Positions 44,260 through 56,424 are shown, counted from the stretch's first letter. The stretch is 64,000 nucleotides of DNA from Companilactobacillus zhachilii (GCF_003606365.2 NZ_CP031933.2:496001-560000), one strand, 5' to 3'. Notes: generated from the letters alone by a model not told the origin. Numbers and translations are program-made.

Positions 44260-46227
44260 ATGAAAAATCAAATGTTGATTTCGTTAGTTTCACCCGCTAA
44301 TGGTAAATTTCTAACGCTAAATAAAGTTAAAGATCCTGTTTTCTCGCAAGGACTAATGGGACAAGGTTTTGCTATTGAACCAGACTCAGGCACCATCGTA
44401 GCTCCAGTTGATGGAACAATAACTTTAGTTTCTGAGACCAAACATGCTTTTGGTATTAAGACTAAAGAAGGAGCTGAAGTATTAGTTCATTTAGGAATTG
44501 ATACGGTTGAATTGGCTGGTAAACCTTTTTCCGTAAGTATCAAACAAGGTGATCAAGTTAAGGCCGGCGGTACAGTTGTCAAAATGGATTTGGCAGCAAT
44601 CAAAAATGCCGGTAAACAAACTACGGTAATCTTAGCGATTACTAATAGTAATGATATTTTAGATGAGTTGCTGACAACTAATATAGAACAGACAGTTACA
44701 GCTGGAGCAACAGTAGCCGTAGCACAAATTAAAGTAGCTCCAGCAACTGTTACACCAGTTAAACATAATGGTGGTAAGTATGGCCAATTAGCTGCTGCAA
44801 TTGTGGATAATGTTGGTGGGACTGATAATATCAACAGTTTAATTCACTGCATTACTAGATTACGTTTTTATTTGAAGGATGAATCTAAAGCTGATACCTC
44901 GGCAATTGAAAATCTGGATGGCGTTATTTCTGTTGCCAAAGCAGGTGGTCAATACCAAGTTGTTATTGGTCAGGCTGTGGTTGATGTTTATGATGCCGTG
45001 ATTGATCAAATTGGCTCTGAATTTGCTAATGATGCGGCAACAGCAGAGGCTGTAGATGAAACAACACATGCGATAACTAAAGGTTTTTGGCCAAAAGTTA
45101 AACGAGGAGCTAGCAACTTTATCGGTGTCTTAACGGCCTCCATGATTCCTATTATTGGTATTTTAGCTGGTTCCGGTATTTTGAAAGGTATTTTAGCGGC
45201 TTTAACTGGCTTTAAAGTTTTATCAACAACTAGTGGTACTTATGTATTATTGAATGCCATTGGTGATGCAACCTTTTACTTCTTGCCAATTGTCTTAGGA
45301 TTTACCGCAGCCAAGAAATTAGGCTCAGATCCAATTGCCTTAGCCATTGTCGGTGGTATTTTAATTTATCCACAGATTATTACATTGGCTAGCAAGGCAA
45401 GCACTGCCAGCACTAGTTTTCTAGGTATTCCAACAACTTTGATTTCATATACTTCATCAGTTTTCCCAATTATTGTTGCTGCTTGGTTAGGAAAATATGT
45501 CGAAAAGTTTTTGAAAAAAATTATTCCTATGTATGTTAGAAGTGTCTTTGTACCAATCTTAGAAGCTTTGATTTTGAGTTTAATCGTTATTATTGGCGTT
45601 GGTCCTGTCATTACTATGATTAGTAAGGGCTTATCAAACGGTCTAGTAGCAATTTATAATTTCAGTCCCACATTATCAGGTTTAATTCTTGGTGGTGTCT
45701 ATCAAACGATGGTTATCTTCGGATTACATTGGGGACTTATTCCAATTGTTATCAATGACATTGCCACAAATGGTCACAGTTATATTAATTCGATTCTTTC
45801 TATTACAATGGTTGCCCAAGGTGGAGCCGTACTTGCAGTTTTCTTAAAAACTAAAGATAAACATCTTAAAGAAATGTCTCTAGCAGCGGCTATTTCAGCT
45901 TTCTGTGGGGTTACCGAACCAGCTCTTTATGGTGTAAACTTGAAATACAAACGAGTCTTCGTTGTGGCAAGTATTGCTAGTGCTTTAGGTGGTGCTTTGA
46001 CAGGCTTCTTAAGAGTTGATAACTATGCATTGTCAGGTGCGTTGATTGGTTTCCCAGCATTTATCACACCAGGAGTCGGTATTGGAAGTAATTTCTATGG
46101 CTACTTAATTTCACACTATGCAACATTGTTGATAGCGGTGGTGTTAGTTTACTTCTTCGGTTATACAGACAAAATGCTAGCTAAAAAAGCTAATCCTATG
46201 AATTTAAATAATCTTGAGGTGGCTTAA
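44260..46227 (+). CDS. PTS glucose-superfamily permease, EIIA-EIIB-EIIC
   Basis: A 655-residue sugar PTS permease with unusual A-B-C order. EIIA (1-160) has the phospho-histidine H77 in LVHLGIDTVEL; EIIB (about 173-250) has the phospho-cysteine C197 in LIHCITRLRF; EIIC (about 280-640) is the membrane channel with GVTEPALYGV. Similarity is to the beta-glucoside/sucrose/trehalose branch; the sugar cannot be fixed. ATG 44260 has SD AAGGGGA at 9 bp. The esterase starts 22 bp after its stop, so they form an operon. Confidence 0.88.
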   Translation: MKNQMLISLVSPANGKFLTLNKVKDPVFSQGLMGQGFAIEPDSGTIVAPVDGTITLVSETKHAFGIKTKEGAEVLVHLGIDTVELAGKPFSVSIKQGDQVKAGGTVVKMDLAAIKNAGKQTTVILAITNSNDILDELLTTNIEQTVTAGATVAVAQIKVAPATVTPVKHNGGKYGQLAAAIVDNVGGTDNINSLIHCITRLRFYLKDESKADTSAIENLDGVISVAKAGGQYQVVIGQAVVDVYDAVIDQIGSEFANDAATAEAVDETTHAITKGFWPKVKRGASNFIGVLTASMIPIIGILAGSGILKGILAALTGFKVLSTTSGTYVLLNAIGDATFYFLPIVLGFTAAKKLGSDPIALAIVGGILIYPQIITLASKASTASTSFLGIPTTLISYTSSVFPIIVAAWLGKYVEKFLKKIIPMYVRSVFVPILEALILSLIVIIGVGPVITMISKGLSNGLVAIYNFSPTLSGLILGGVYQTMVIFGLHWGLIPIVINDIATNGHSYINSILSITMVAQGGAVLAVFLKTKDKHLKEMSLAAAISAFCGVTEPALYGVNLKYKRVFVVASIASALGGALTGFLRVDNYALSGALIGFPAFITPGVGIGSNFYGYLISHYATLLIAVVLVYFFGYTDKMLAKKANPMNLNNLEVA

Positions 46228-46249
46228 AGACAAGAGGGGTATCGTAAAT

Positions 46250-47074
46250 ATGAAAACTGAGGAATACAATTTAAATATCTCTGATCATCAGTTTAAAGTG
46301 AAAGGCTATTGGTTAGATCAAATTGATGATTTTGGTCGGGCAGTTGATTATCCAGTCGTTGTAATTTGTCCAGGTGGCGGATTTACTTTCCATTCAGAAC
46401 GTGAAGAAGAACCATTAGCATTACGCTTTAGTTCTTTTGCAATGCACGTTGTTGTTTTGGAATATAAATTGATTGGAAAAACACCAGTATATCCGACTGC
46501 TTTACAAGAAATGGCTAAAACTATTGATTGGTTAGTTAATTTGCCCGAGTCAATGCATATAGATAAGAGCAAGATAATTCTAGCTGGATTTTCAGCAGGG
46601 GGCCATATAGTAGCAGCCTATAACGGCGTTGCGACCGACCCTAAACTGCGAGAAAAATATCAAATCAACCGTTATAACGGTCAACATGCAGCCACTATTT
46701 TAGGCTATCCAGTGACTGATATGACTGTTAAGGGAAGCTTCCCAGAAGATGAGAAGACCCTTCGTCAAATCAGTCCGGATAAAGCATTGTGGAAAACCCA
46801 AGATCTGTTGAATAAGAATTCTAAACCAACTTTTATTTGGCTAACGAGAACTGATGAATTAGTTAATGTTTCAAATTCATTGTTATATGCAAATAAACTG
46901 GCCCAGTTGAATATTCCAACTGAATTACATATGTATGAATCAGGCATTCATGGCTTGGCTTTAGCGACATATGTTACGAAAAAACCTGGTAAGAATAAGT
47001 ATTTGAATCGTAGAGCTGCTGGCTGGATTGATTTAGTTATGAGTTGGCTTGAGATGATGGATTTGGTTTTGTAG
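46250..47074 (+). CDS. alpha/beta-hydrolase, acetyl-esterase type
   Basis: A 274-residue alpha/beta-hydrolase of the xylan-esterase/BD-FAE-like group. The oxyanion block is CPGGGFTFHSERE, the nucleophile serine lies in GFSAGGH, and the acid and base are around TDELVN and SGIHGLAL. I chose ATG 46250 with SD AGAGGGG at 10 bp. Pairing with the PTS suggests it removes acyl groups from the imported sugar or glycoside, which is inference. Confidence 0.82.
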   Translation: MKTEEYNLNISDHQFKVKGYWLDQIDDFGRAVDYPVVVICPGGGFTFHSEREEEPLALRFSSFAMHVVVLEYKLIGKTPVYPTALQEMAKTIDWLVNLPESMHIDKSKIILAGFSAGGHIVAAYNGVATDPKLREKYQINRYNGQHAATILGYPVTDMTVKGSFPEDEKTLRQISPDKALWKTQDLLNKNSKPTFIWLTRTDELVNVSNSLLYANKLAQLNIPTELHMYESGIHGLALATYVTKKPGKNKYLNRRAAGWIDLVMSWLEMMDLVL

Positions 47075-47096
47075 GTCATCTTATGAAACATAAAAA

Positions 47097-47266
47097 GTTG
47101 AGAGTGGGACAAAACATGTTCAGCTTTCGAGCATTAAGGCAAATGTCCCCAGTAATCCGATTTTGGATTGCTGGGGACATTTGTTTTAAGCGGAAAAAGC
47201 TATGTTTTGTTCCACGTTTATGCTGCATGTTTAAAGACAACAATAGTTTTGTCCCAAACTCAACTT
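47097..47266 (-). repeat. hairpin repeat family B, copy 4
   Basis: Inverted relative to copies 1 and 2. Ends GTTGAGAGTGGGACAAAAC and GTTTTGTCCCAAACTCAAC pair with three mismatches; copies 1-2 have GTGACA/TGTCAC here, so the pair changed on both sides. The central hairpin is CAAATGTCCCCAGTAATCC/GGATTGCTGGGGACATTTG with loop GATTTT. It lies between the esterase and the bgl operon. Confidence 0.87.
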
Positions 47267-47289
47267 TTTTTTATTTTTATAAAAAATAT

Positions 47290-47318
47290 TTGACTTTTTA
47301 AAAGAAAGGGCTTACATT
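47290..47318 (+). promoter_or_regulatory. bgl operon promoter
   Basis: TTGACT (47290-47295), 17 bp, TACATT (47313-47318), about 20 bp before the antiterminator region. Confidence 0.75.
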
Positions 47319-47338
47319 GATAACTGTTAAGAAAATAA

Positions 47339-47420
47339 TTAGACATGTAACTGGTAAAGCAGGCAGGATCTAAGAAAAATCAGAAAAATTTCTGAATTTT
47401 TTTAGATGCTGTCTTTTTTT
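47339..47420 (+). promoter_or_regulatory. RAT antiterminator overlapping terminator (LicT target)
   Basis: TGTAACTGGTAAAGCAGGCA (about 47346-47365) with flanking bases matches the ribonucleic antiterminator core bound by LicT/SacT proteins. Its 3' half forms the left arm of a terminator (GGCAGGATCTAAG... pairing with ...TTTAGATGCTGTC), ending in seven T at 47414-47420. The two folds exclude each other. The licT-like gene is the last in the operon. Confidence 0.85.
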
Positions 47421-47444
47421 GTCTAAATTGAGGAGTGAAAGATA

Positions 47445-50746
<3,302 letters not shown>

Positions 50747-50764
50747 GAATGGGAGGCGATTGGT

Positions 50765-51592
50765 ATGAAGATAAAAAAGGTTTTGAATTCTAGTGTTGTT
50801 TTAGCTGTTAATGACCGGAACCAAGAATTTATTTTGCTAGGTAAAGGTATCGGTTATGGCAAGAAAATGGGAACCACTTTAGACAGTGAATCATATAATC
50901 AAGTTTTTGTACCAGTTAATAATGCAAATGTTGAACAATTATTAACTTCAATCGCGGAGTCGTCCCCAAAACTAATTGAAATTGCCCAAAAAATAATAAG
51001 TCATGCTTCTGAAAGCCTTAATTCTAGACTGAGTGATGCTTTATATGTTTCTCTACTTGATCATTTGAAGTTTGCTATTGAACGAGAAGAGAAGGGAATT
51101 ACTATAACCAATAAAGTCTATTGGGAAATAAAAACATATTACAGTAAAGAATTTAGTATTGGTACATATGCTGTGAAACTACTAAATTCGGAAATGAATA
51201 CTAACTTTTCTGATCAAGAAGCATCTAACATAGCGGCACATATAATTAATGCAGAGAATGAGTCAGATGATAGACGCGATGCTCTAAAGGCTGGGCAAGT
51301 AATTGGTAGAATAGTTAACATTATAAAATATCAATTGCAGGGGTCTGTAAATGATTCAAATGCCAATTTTCAACGTTGCGTAGTCCATGTTAAATTCTTG
51401 GTTGAAAGGATTATTGCAAATGTAATGTTCGAAGATGTTGATGCAGCAATCTTTGAAATTGTTAAAAGTAAGGATAGTAAAGCATTTCAAATTGCAGAGA
51501 ATGTTTCTGATTATATAAAAATTAAATTTGGTGAGCCATTAACAAAAGAAGAATTAATGTTAATGGCAATGCAAATTCATAGAATTGATTGA
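50765..51592 (+). CDS. licT: BglG/LicT-family transcriptional antiterminator
   Basis: A 275-residue RNA-binding antiterminator. Residues 1-55 are the CAT RNA-binding domain (KIKKVLNSSVVLAVND, then KGIGYGKKMG); PRD1 (about 65-170) and PRD2 (about 171-275) carry regulatory histidines in LLDHLKFAIER and VHVKFLVERI. It should bind the RAT in the bglP leader and permit transcription when beta-glucoside is present. It is last in its operon, giving positive autoregulation. Confidence 0.93.
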   Translation: MKIKKVLNSSVVLAVNDRNQEFILLGKGIGYGKKMGTTLDSESYNQVFVPVNNANVEQLLTSIAESSPKLIEIAQKIISHASESLNSRLSDALYVSLLDHLKFAIEREEKGITITNKVYWEIKTYYSKEFSIGTYAVKLLNSEMNTNFSDQEASNIAAHIINAENESDDRRDALKAGQVIGRIVNIIKYQLQGSVNDSNANFQRCVVHVKFLVERIIANVMFEDVDAAIFEIVKSKDSKAFQIAENVSDYIKIKFGEPLTKEELMLMAMQIHRID

Positions 51593-51627
51593 AGTATCTA
51601 GTCTTGTTTGTATGGACTATTATTATG

Positions 51628-51662
51628 GCAACCTTATCCTTTAAGGGTAGGTTGCTTTTTTT
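51628..51662 (+). terminator. bgl operon terminator
   Basis: GCAACCTTATCC pairs with GGGTAGGTTGC (minor mismatch) and is followed by seven T, 36 bp after licT. Confidence 0.85.
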
Positions 51663-51850
51663 GATGCTTAATAATGATATTTTATAAGGATTAAATTTCC
51701 AAATTTCAGCAAATATATTTCCTTTTTTGAAAAATTATTGATGGTTGTTATTTCAATTTAGAAATTATTATCAATAAACATGAAAATGTCAGCTATCATT
51801 TGAACTGAAAACGCTTAACTCTCTCAGACCATTGTTTTAAAATCTAGCAT

Positions 51851-51859
51851 TGTTATACT
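51851..51859 (+). promoter_or_regulatory. extended -10 promoter of EamA gene
   Basis: TGTTATACT is an extended -10; TTGTTT at 51833-51838 is a weak -35. The leader to the transporter ATG is about 120 nt and holds a short open frame. Confidence 0.55.
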
Positions 51860-51943
51860 AGTCACGTTAACTATAAGGAAGGTGAATATTTATCGTTAAT
51901 TGACAGCAGTAATATTTCGGCTATTCGCGAGGGTAGCGTAGCA

Positions 51944-51994
51944 ATGAATTCAAATGAAATCAAAGCGAAGGGAAATATTACTCATGAAGTCTAA
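51944..51994 (+). CDS. possible 16-codon leader peptide
   Basis: ATG at 51944 with SD GCGAGGG 9-10 bp upstream opens MNSNEIKAKGNITHEV and stops at 51994, overlapping the transporter start by 11 bases. The arrangement would couple translation of the transporter. No similarity known; it may be chance. Confidence 0.3.
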   Translation: MNSNEIKAKGNITHEV

Positions 51995-52898
51995 AAGGGT
52001 TTTCGGATCCATTGAATTAAGCATTGCCGCCATTATTTGGGGAGCGATGTTCGTAGTTGTAAAAATTATCGTTGATGAGGTACATCCAATTCAATTAGTT
52101 TGGTTGGAGTATTTAATCTCGTTAGTATTCTTAATAGGATATTCAGTAATGAAGGGAGAAAAGTGGCATATCAATTGGCCTGATTTGAAACTAATCTTTT
52201 GGATCGGAATAATTGGTAACACAATCTCACTAGTAGCACAGGAAATGGGTACTGGCTTATCCAACGCCCAAACAGGTTCCGTTATAACGTCAACCATCCC
52301 AGCATTTATGATTATTTTTGGCTGGTTGATTTTGAAGGAACGGCTTGATAAAATCAAAATTTTCTCAGTCCTCATTGCCATTTTAGGTGTAATTATGATT
52401 GTGGGATTGAAGATGACAGGTAGTAACGTTGCCTTAGGTGTTATGTTACTAATTTTGACTGCTATCACTTGGGCATTGATGTCCGTCTTGATCAAAAAAG
52501 TAAAGACGTATAGTTCTTTACAAATTACTATTATGTCAACTGTAGTAGCTGTAGTCTGCTTGACGCCATTTATTTTGAGCGATATGTCATCACTCACAAG
52601 CATTAACTTCTTAGAGCCAAAGGTTATTTTCAGTTTATTATATATTGGTGCTGTCTCAACGGCCGTAGCATATGTAATGTGGAATAAGGGTCTTAAAGTT
52701 ATTAGTGCCAGTTCTTCAGGATTGTTCTATTTGATTCAACCAATCGTTGGTTCATTCTTAGGTTGGTTACTATTGGGAGAACAAATTTCTGTTGGCTTTA
52801 TTATTGGCTCCGCCATGATACTTGCCAGTGTTTGGATCTCAGTCAAATTTGAAGACTCAAACGAAGAAGCACTTGCTAGTGCCAGCGATGGAATTTAA
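51984..52898 (+). CDS. EamA/DMT-family transporter
   Basis: A 304-residue drug/metabolite transporter with ten predicted membrane helices in two EamA repeats (about 8-145 and 150-290); IIWGAMFVVVKIIV and FGWLILKERLD in the first, ITWALMSVLIKK and LLLGEQISVGFIIGS in the second. ATG 51984 with SD AAGGGA at 10 bp is preferred over ATG 51954. Substrate unknown; many relatives export amino acids or metabolites. Confidence 0.9.
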   Translation: MKSKRVFGSIELSIAAIIWGAMFVVVKIIVDEVHPIQLVWLEYLISLVFLIGYSVMKGEKWHINWPDLKLIFWIGIIGNTISLVAQEMGTGLSNAQTGSVITSTIPAFMIIFGWLILKERLDKIKIFSVLIAILGVIMIVGLKMTGSNVALGVMLLILTAITWALMSVLIKKVKTYSSLQITIMSTVVAVVCLTPFILSDMSSLTSINFLEPKVIFSLLYIGAVSTAVAYVMWNKGLKVISASSSGLFYLIQPIVGSFLGWLLLGEQISVGFIIGSAMILASVWISVKFEDSNEEALASASDGI

Positions 52899-52916
52899 AA
52901 ATTAAATATGTTAATA

Positions 52917-52948
52917 AGGTGAATTCATTAGAATTCACCTTTTTTTTG
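52917..52948 (+). terminator. EamA gene terminator
   Basis: AGGTGAATTC and GAATTCACCT pair perfectly around ATTA and are followed by eight T. Confidence 0.92.
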
Positions 52949-52961
52949 CGTACTTTAAATT

Positions 52962-53863
52962 ATGATGAAGAATAAAACGATTTTAATAATGATGTTACTT
53001 AGGATTCACGGAATCGGTGGACAAACAGTGCAAAAGATTATGAAACAAGTTAGAAGAGTTGATAAGGCGGTGGATAACTGGGAATTCTTAGAGAAATCAA
53101 ATTTGCCGAGGGTGAAGCAAGCAATTATGGGCGGAAAACTTTCGGAAATTATTTGGAAGCAAATTCATCAAGAAGTACTGTCAGAAATAAAACAAGCCAA
53201 TGATTTAAAAATAGAGATAATTAGTTATCAGGACGACAAATATCCCCAACGGTTGTTGAAACTAAAAAAATCCCTGCAATTTTATACGTAAAAGGAAACA
53301 GTAAACTTTTAAATGCCGATTATACAGTTACAGTTGTTGGCACAAGGCACCCAACAGAAATAGGAATCAAACGAGATATTGAACTGACCGCCTGGTTTGT
53401 TAAGCATGATTATGTGATAGTTAGTGGATTGGCACAAGGTTGTGACTTCTACGCACATCAAACAGCCGCAAGAACAATTGCTGTATTAGCCCACGGACTA
53501 GATCAAACAATTTATCCACAGGTAAATTCACCTTTGGCGAAAAGTCTTTTAGCTAAAGGTGGTTTGTTAGTTTCAACATATCCATTGGGAACTAAAACTA
53601 TTCCTCAACATTTAGTTGCTCGAGACGAATGGCAGAGTGGTTTAGGTGATGGTGTAATTGTAGTAGAAACGGGATTAACTGGGGGCACACATGCAACAAT
53701 CGATTTTGCCTTAAAGCAGTACAAACCTTTGGCTGTTTTGAAATTCGGACATTATTGTCAAACAAATATAGGCAATGAGAAGTATTTAGCTGATCCCAGA
53801 TTTGACGGACTGACAACGCCCGATACTTTTCTTAATTTTGTAAAAAGAATGTTACGAAAATAA
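52962..53863 (+). pseudogene. dprA: dprA, DNA-processing protein, frameshifted at A7
   Basis: DprA loads RecA on single-stranded DNA taken up in transformation. The first frame (52962-53291, 109 residues) gives the N-terminal HhH-like region (RIHGIGGQTVQKIM, DDKYPQRLL) and then stops. The Rossmann domain continues in the -1 frame from about 53271 to 53863: IPAILYVKGN, VTVVGTRHPTEIG, SGLAQGCDFYAH, VLAHGLDQTIYP, VVVETGLTGG-type block. The joint is A AAA AAA at 53264-53270, in the zero-frame phase of a -1 slippery heptamer. Either an indel broke the gene or slippage makes some full protein. The joined length (about 300) is normal. Confidence 0.85.
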
Positions 53864-53864
53864 A

Positions 53865-53901
53865 ATAGGGTCCTCAATCAACTATGGATTGAGGATCCTA
53901 T
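53865..53901. terminator. bidirectional terminator, dprA / alsD
   Basis: ATAGGGTCCTCAATC and GATTGAGGATCCTAT pair with one mismatch around a short loop between two convergent genes. Confidence 0.8.
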
Positions 53902-53906
53902 TATGT

Positions 53907-54617
53907 TTAACCTTCAGCTTTATGAATATCACCTAAGATATCCCAATCAGAAAAGTCATAATTCATATAATCTTTATTATTAACCGGTAGATGTTGTTCC
54001 AATGTATCAAATTGTTGTAGCGTTACATTTCCCGTAACGCCGCCAAATCCTAATACGTGGCCACCAAAATCATGTGCATCGGATAAGAAGTGATGATGGA
54101 AACCACCAACTGCTGCACCATCAAAAATGGTTGGTGAGTAGTAGCTTAAAAGTGTTCCTTCAACAGATTCTCGAGTGAAGATACTTTGTTCCTCAGCCGT
54201 TTTACTCAATGTAGCATAAGGCTTATGCGATTTTTTAACCGCCCGTGTCCTCATATTAGTGAAGGTACCGTGAACTTTAGTTGAAAAGAAAGTATTTGCA
54301 CTTGTCAGAGACATGATTTTTGTTTCCAATTCTTTTGGCGATAAGCCTTCAACAGTTGTTAAATCACGATATTCTCCAAAATGACTGTTGGCAAATGGTA
54401 GGGTGAAATCATCCTTAACGACGTTAACTTTGCCATCACTATCGACTTGGTAAGGGACGCCGTCTAAAATAATTAATTCACCGTTTAAACCTTCACCGGT
54501 ACCGATTCCTGTATCACCGTGTTCGAGCAATTCTTTCATCGTAATTGTGCCATCTAGGAGCCCAGGAACTAGAAGTGCCAAGGTTCCGTGTTGATAAAGT
54601 GTGTTTGTATTTGCCAT
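53907..54617 (-). CDS. alsD: alpha-acetolactate decarboxylase
   Basis: A 236-residue enzyme that converts alpha-acetolactate to acetoin in the cytosol, diverting pyruvate to neutral products. The zinc-binding histidines are in GGFHHHFLSDAHDFGGHVLG, and the start (TLYQHGTLALLVPGLLDG) and EGTLLSYYSP are family-typical. It lies 18 bp after alsS on the same strand, forming the alsS-alsD operon. Confidence 0.95.
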   Translation of the reverse strand: MANTNTLYQHGTLALLVPGLLDGTITMKELLEHGDTGIGTGEGLNGELIILDGVPYQVDSDGKVNVVKDDFTLPFANSHFGEYRDLTTVEGLSPKELETKIMSLTSANTFFSTKVHGTFTNMRTRAVKKSHKPYATLSKTAEEQSIFTRESVEGTLLSYYSPTIFDGAAVGGFHHHFLSDAHDFGGHVLGFGGVTGNVTLQQFDTLEQHLPVNNKDYMNYDFSDWDILGDIHKAEG

Positions 54618-54635
54618 ATATAAGCCTCTTTCTAA

Positions 54636-56315
54636 TTAGTTCAATACGTCGTCGACAAGTTTTGATGCTAGGTTGATGTTGTCAGAATAATCAACAGGAA
54701 TGTGGACGATAACTGGACCCTTAGTAGCGAATGCTTTAGCAAGCACTGGTTTCAAATCTTCAGTTCTCTCGACACGTATACCGGTAGCACCGAAACTTTC
54801 GGCATACTTCACGAAGTCAACTGGTCCTAATTCAACGCCAGATTCATGTCCATACTTAGCAATTTCTTGGAAACGGACCATATCATAATAACCATCGTCC
54901 CAAATTAATTGCACGATATTAAGGTGTAAACGAACTGCCGTCTCTAGTTCTTGACCAGAGAAGAGAAAGCCACCATCACCGGCAACAGACACAATTGGTT
55001 GTTCAGGACGTTCCAAAGCAGCTGCAATTGCCCAGGGAAGTGCTACACCTAGTGTTTGCATACCGTTACTAAATAGTAAGTGTCTAGGTTTATAACTTCT
55101 GAAATGACGTGCCATCCAAATGTAAAGTGAACCAACGTCAACGGTAACGGTTGTATCATCATTTACTTGATTTTGTAAAGCGTGGATAATTGCTAAAGGA
55201 TGAATACCATTTTCGTCAGAATGATTTTCAGGGATAGCATCTTTTTTAGTGAATTTTTCTTGTTGATCGGCTAAATGTTTGTGCATTTCCTCGCCAAGGT
55301 CGATATCAGCGGGAAGGCTCTCACTGACGTCGTTTAAAGTTTTAGCAATGTCTGCTTGAACGATCAAGTCTGGTTGATAGTCGTTAGTAATTTCAGGAGC
55401 AATACTATCAAGGTTGATAATTTCGCCAGTTCGACCAACGTTCCAGTTACGAGCTTCATATTCGATAGGATCGTAGCCGACAGCAATAATCAAGTCGCTT
55501 TCCTTCAAAATTGTGTCACCGATTTGGTTTCTGAAGAGACCGACACGACCGTAATAGTTCTTTTCGAGGTCACGTGAGATAACACCAGCACCTTGGAAAG
55601 TTTCAACAACCGGAATAGAGAACTTGTGTAAAAACTTATGAATTTTATGAGTTACTTCATTGGTTGAAGAACGCATCCCAGCTAAAATAACTGGTAATTT
55701 AGCATGTTCAATTTTTTCAACGATTTTATTGATTGTTTCTTGATCAGCGCCACCTTGTTCGATAGGAGAAAGCGTGTTGATGGTATTGCGACTAACTTTG
55801 TCATTTAAAACATCTTGTGGGATTGAAAGGAAAGTAGCCCCAGCTTTAGGTGCAATCGAATTTTGGTAAGCGTTTGCAAATGATTCAGACAAGTTATTTG
55901 CATCCTGAACTTCCACACTGTCTTTCGTTGCCGCAGCTAAAAGCTCTTTACTTGAGATGCTTTGGTGCGTTAATCTAGCAATATCGTTTCGAGGAACTTG
56001 ACCCCCAAGCGCAATAACTGGGTCACCTTCAGAAGTAGCGGTAATTAGACCAGTAGCTAAATTAGAAACACCAGGACCCGAAGTAGTAGCAACGATACCA
56101 GGTTTACCAGTCAAACGACCAATACCGGCAGCAATGAAAGCCGCATTTTGTTCATGGCGAGTGACGATTAATTTAGGAGTTTTAGGATTATCATTGTGTT
56201 CAAGCGATTCAAAAAGTTGATCGATCTTGGCACCAGGAAGTCCGAAAACATATTTAACACCTTGATTAATCATCGTTTGGATCAACGCTTGAGCGCCGTT
56301 AAGTTGTTCTGACAT
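54636..56315 (-). CDS. alsS: catabolic acetolactate synthase
   Basis: A 559-residue thiamine-diphosphate enzyme that condenses two pyruvates to acetolactate. The pyrimidine domain has YVFGLPGAKID and the activating glutamate in TRHEQNAAF; the cofactor motif is GDGGFLFSGQELETAVRLHL. It lacks an FAD-dependent regulatory partner, and its neighbour is alsD, so it is the fermentative (acetoin) form rather than the IlvB biosynthetic one. Promoter and operator lie in the gap to the divergent marR gene. Confidence 0.95.
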   Translation of the reverse strand: MSEQLNGAQALIQTMINQGVKYVFGLPGAKIDQLFESLEHNDNPKTPKLIVTRHEQNAAFIAAGIGRLTGKPGIVATTSGPGVSNLATGLITATSEGDPVIALGGQVPRNDIARLTHQSISSKELLAAATKDSVEVQDANNLSESFANAYQNSIAPKAGATFLSIPQDVLNDKVSRNTINTLSPIEQGGADQETINKIVEKIEHAKLPVILAGMRSSTNEVTHKIHKFLHKFSIPVVETFQGAGVISRDLEKNYYGRVGLFRNQIGDTILKESDLIIAVGYDPIEYEARNWNVGRTGEIINLDSIAPEITNDYQPDLIVQADIAKTLNDVSESLPADIDLGEEMHKHLADQQEKFTKKDAIPENHSDENGIHPLAIIHALQNQVNDDTTVTVDVGSLYIWMARHFRSYKPRHLLFSNGMQTLGVALPWAIAAALERPEQPIVSVAGDGGFLFSGQELETAVRLHLNIVQLIWDDGYYDMVRFQEIAKYGHESGVELGPVDFVKYAESFGATGIRVERTEDLKPVLAKAFATKGPVIVHIPVDYSDNINLASKLVDDVLN

Positions 56316-56364
56316 TGTTTCTAGCCTCTTTTATGTAGTTTTGTTTTATACTTATTTATAGCTT

Positions 56365-56396
56365 AAATTAAATCATTCGTGTTGATTTGTCAACAC
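56365..56396 (-). promoter_or_regulatory. alsS promoter with overlapping palindrome
   Basis: On the minus strand TTGACA (56393-56388), 17 bp, TAATTT (56370-56365). The palindrome GTGTTGATTTGTCAACAC (56379-56396, 7-bp arms) covers the -35. It is a good candidate operator for the divergent MarR protein. Confidence 0.65.
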
Positions 56397-56424
56397 AGAA
56401 AACTTTTCATTGGAGTGAAAGCAA

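Noticed and set aside
52091..52603. 170-codon antisense open frame opposite the EamA gene
   Set aside because: The opposite strand encodes a clear ten-helix transporter; the antisense product resembles no family and has no SD.
53264..53270. Programmed -1 frameshift in dprA as an established mechanism
   Set aside because: The heptamer is in the right phase, but no stimulatory SD or hairpin is visible, so I keep it as a frameshifted gene with slippage only as a possibility.
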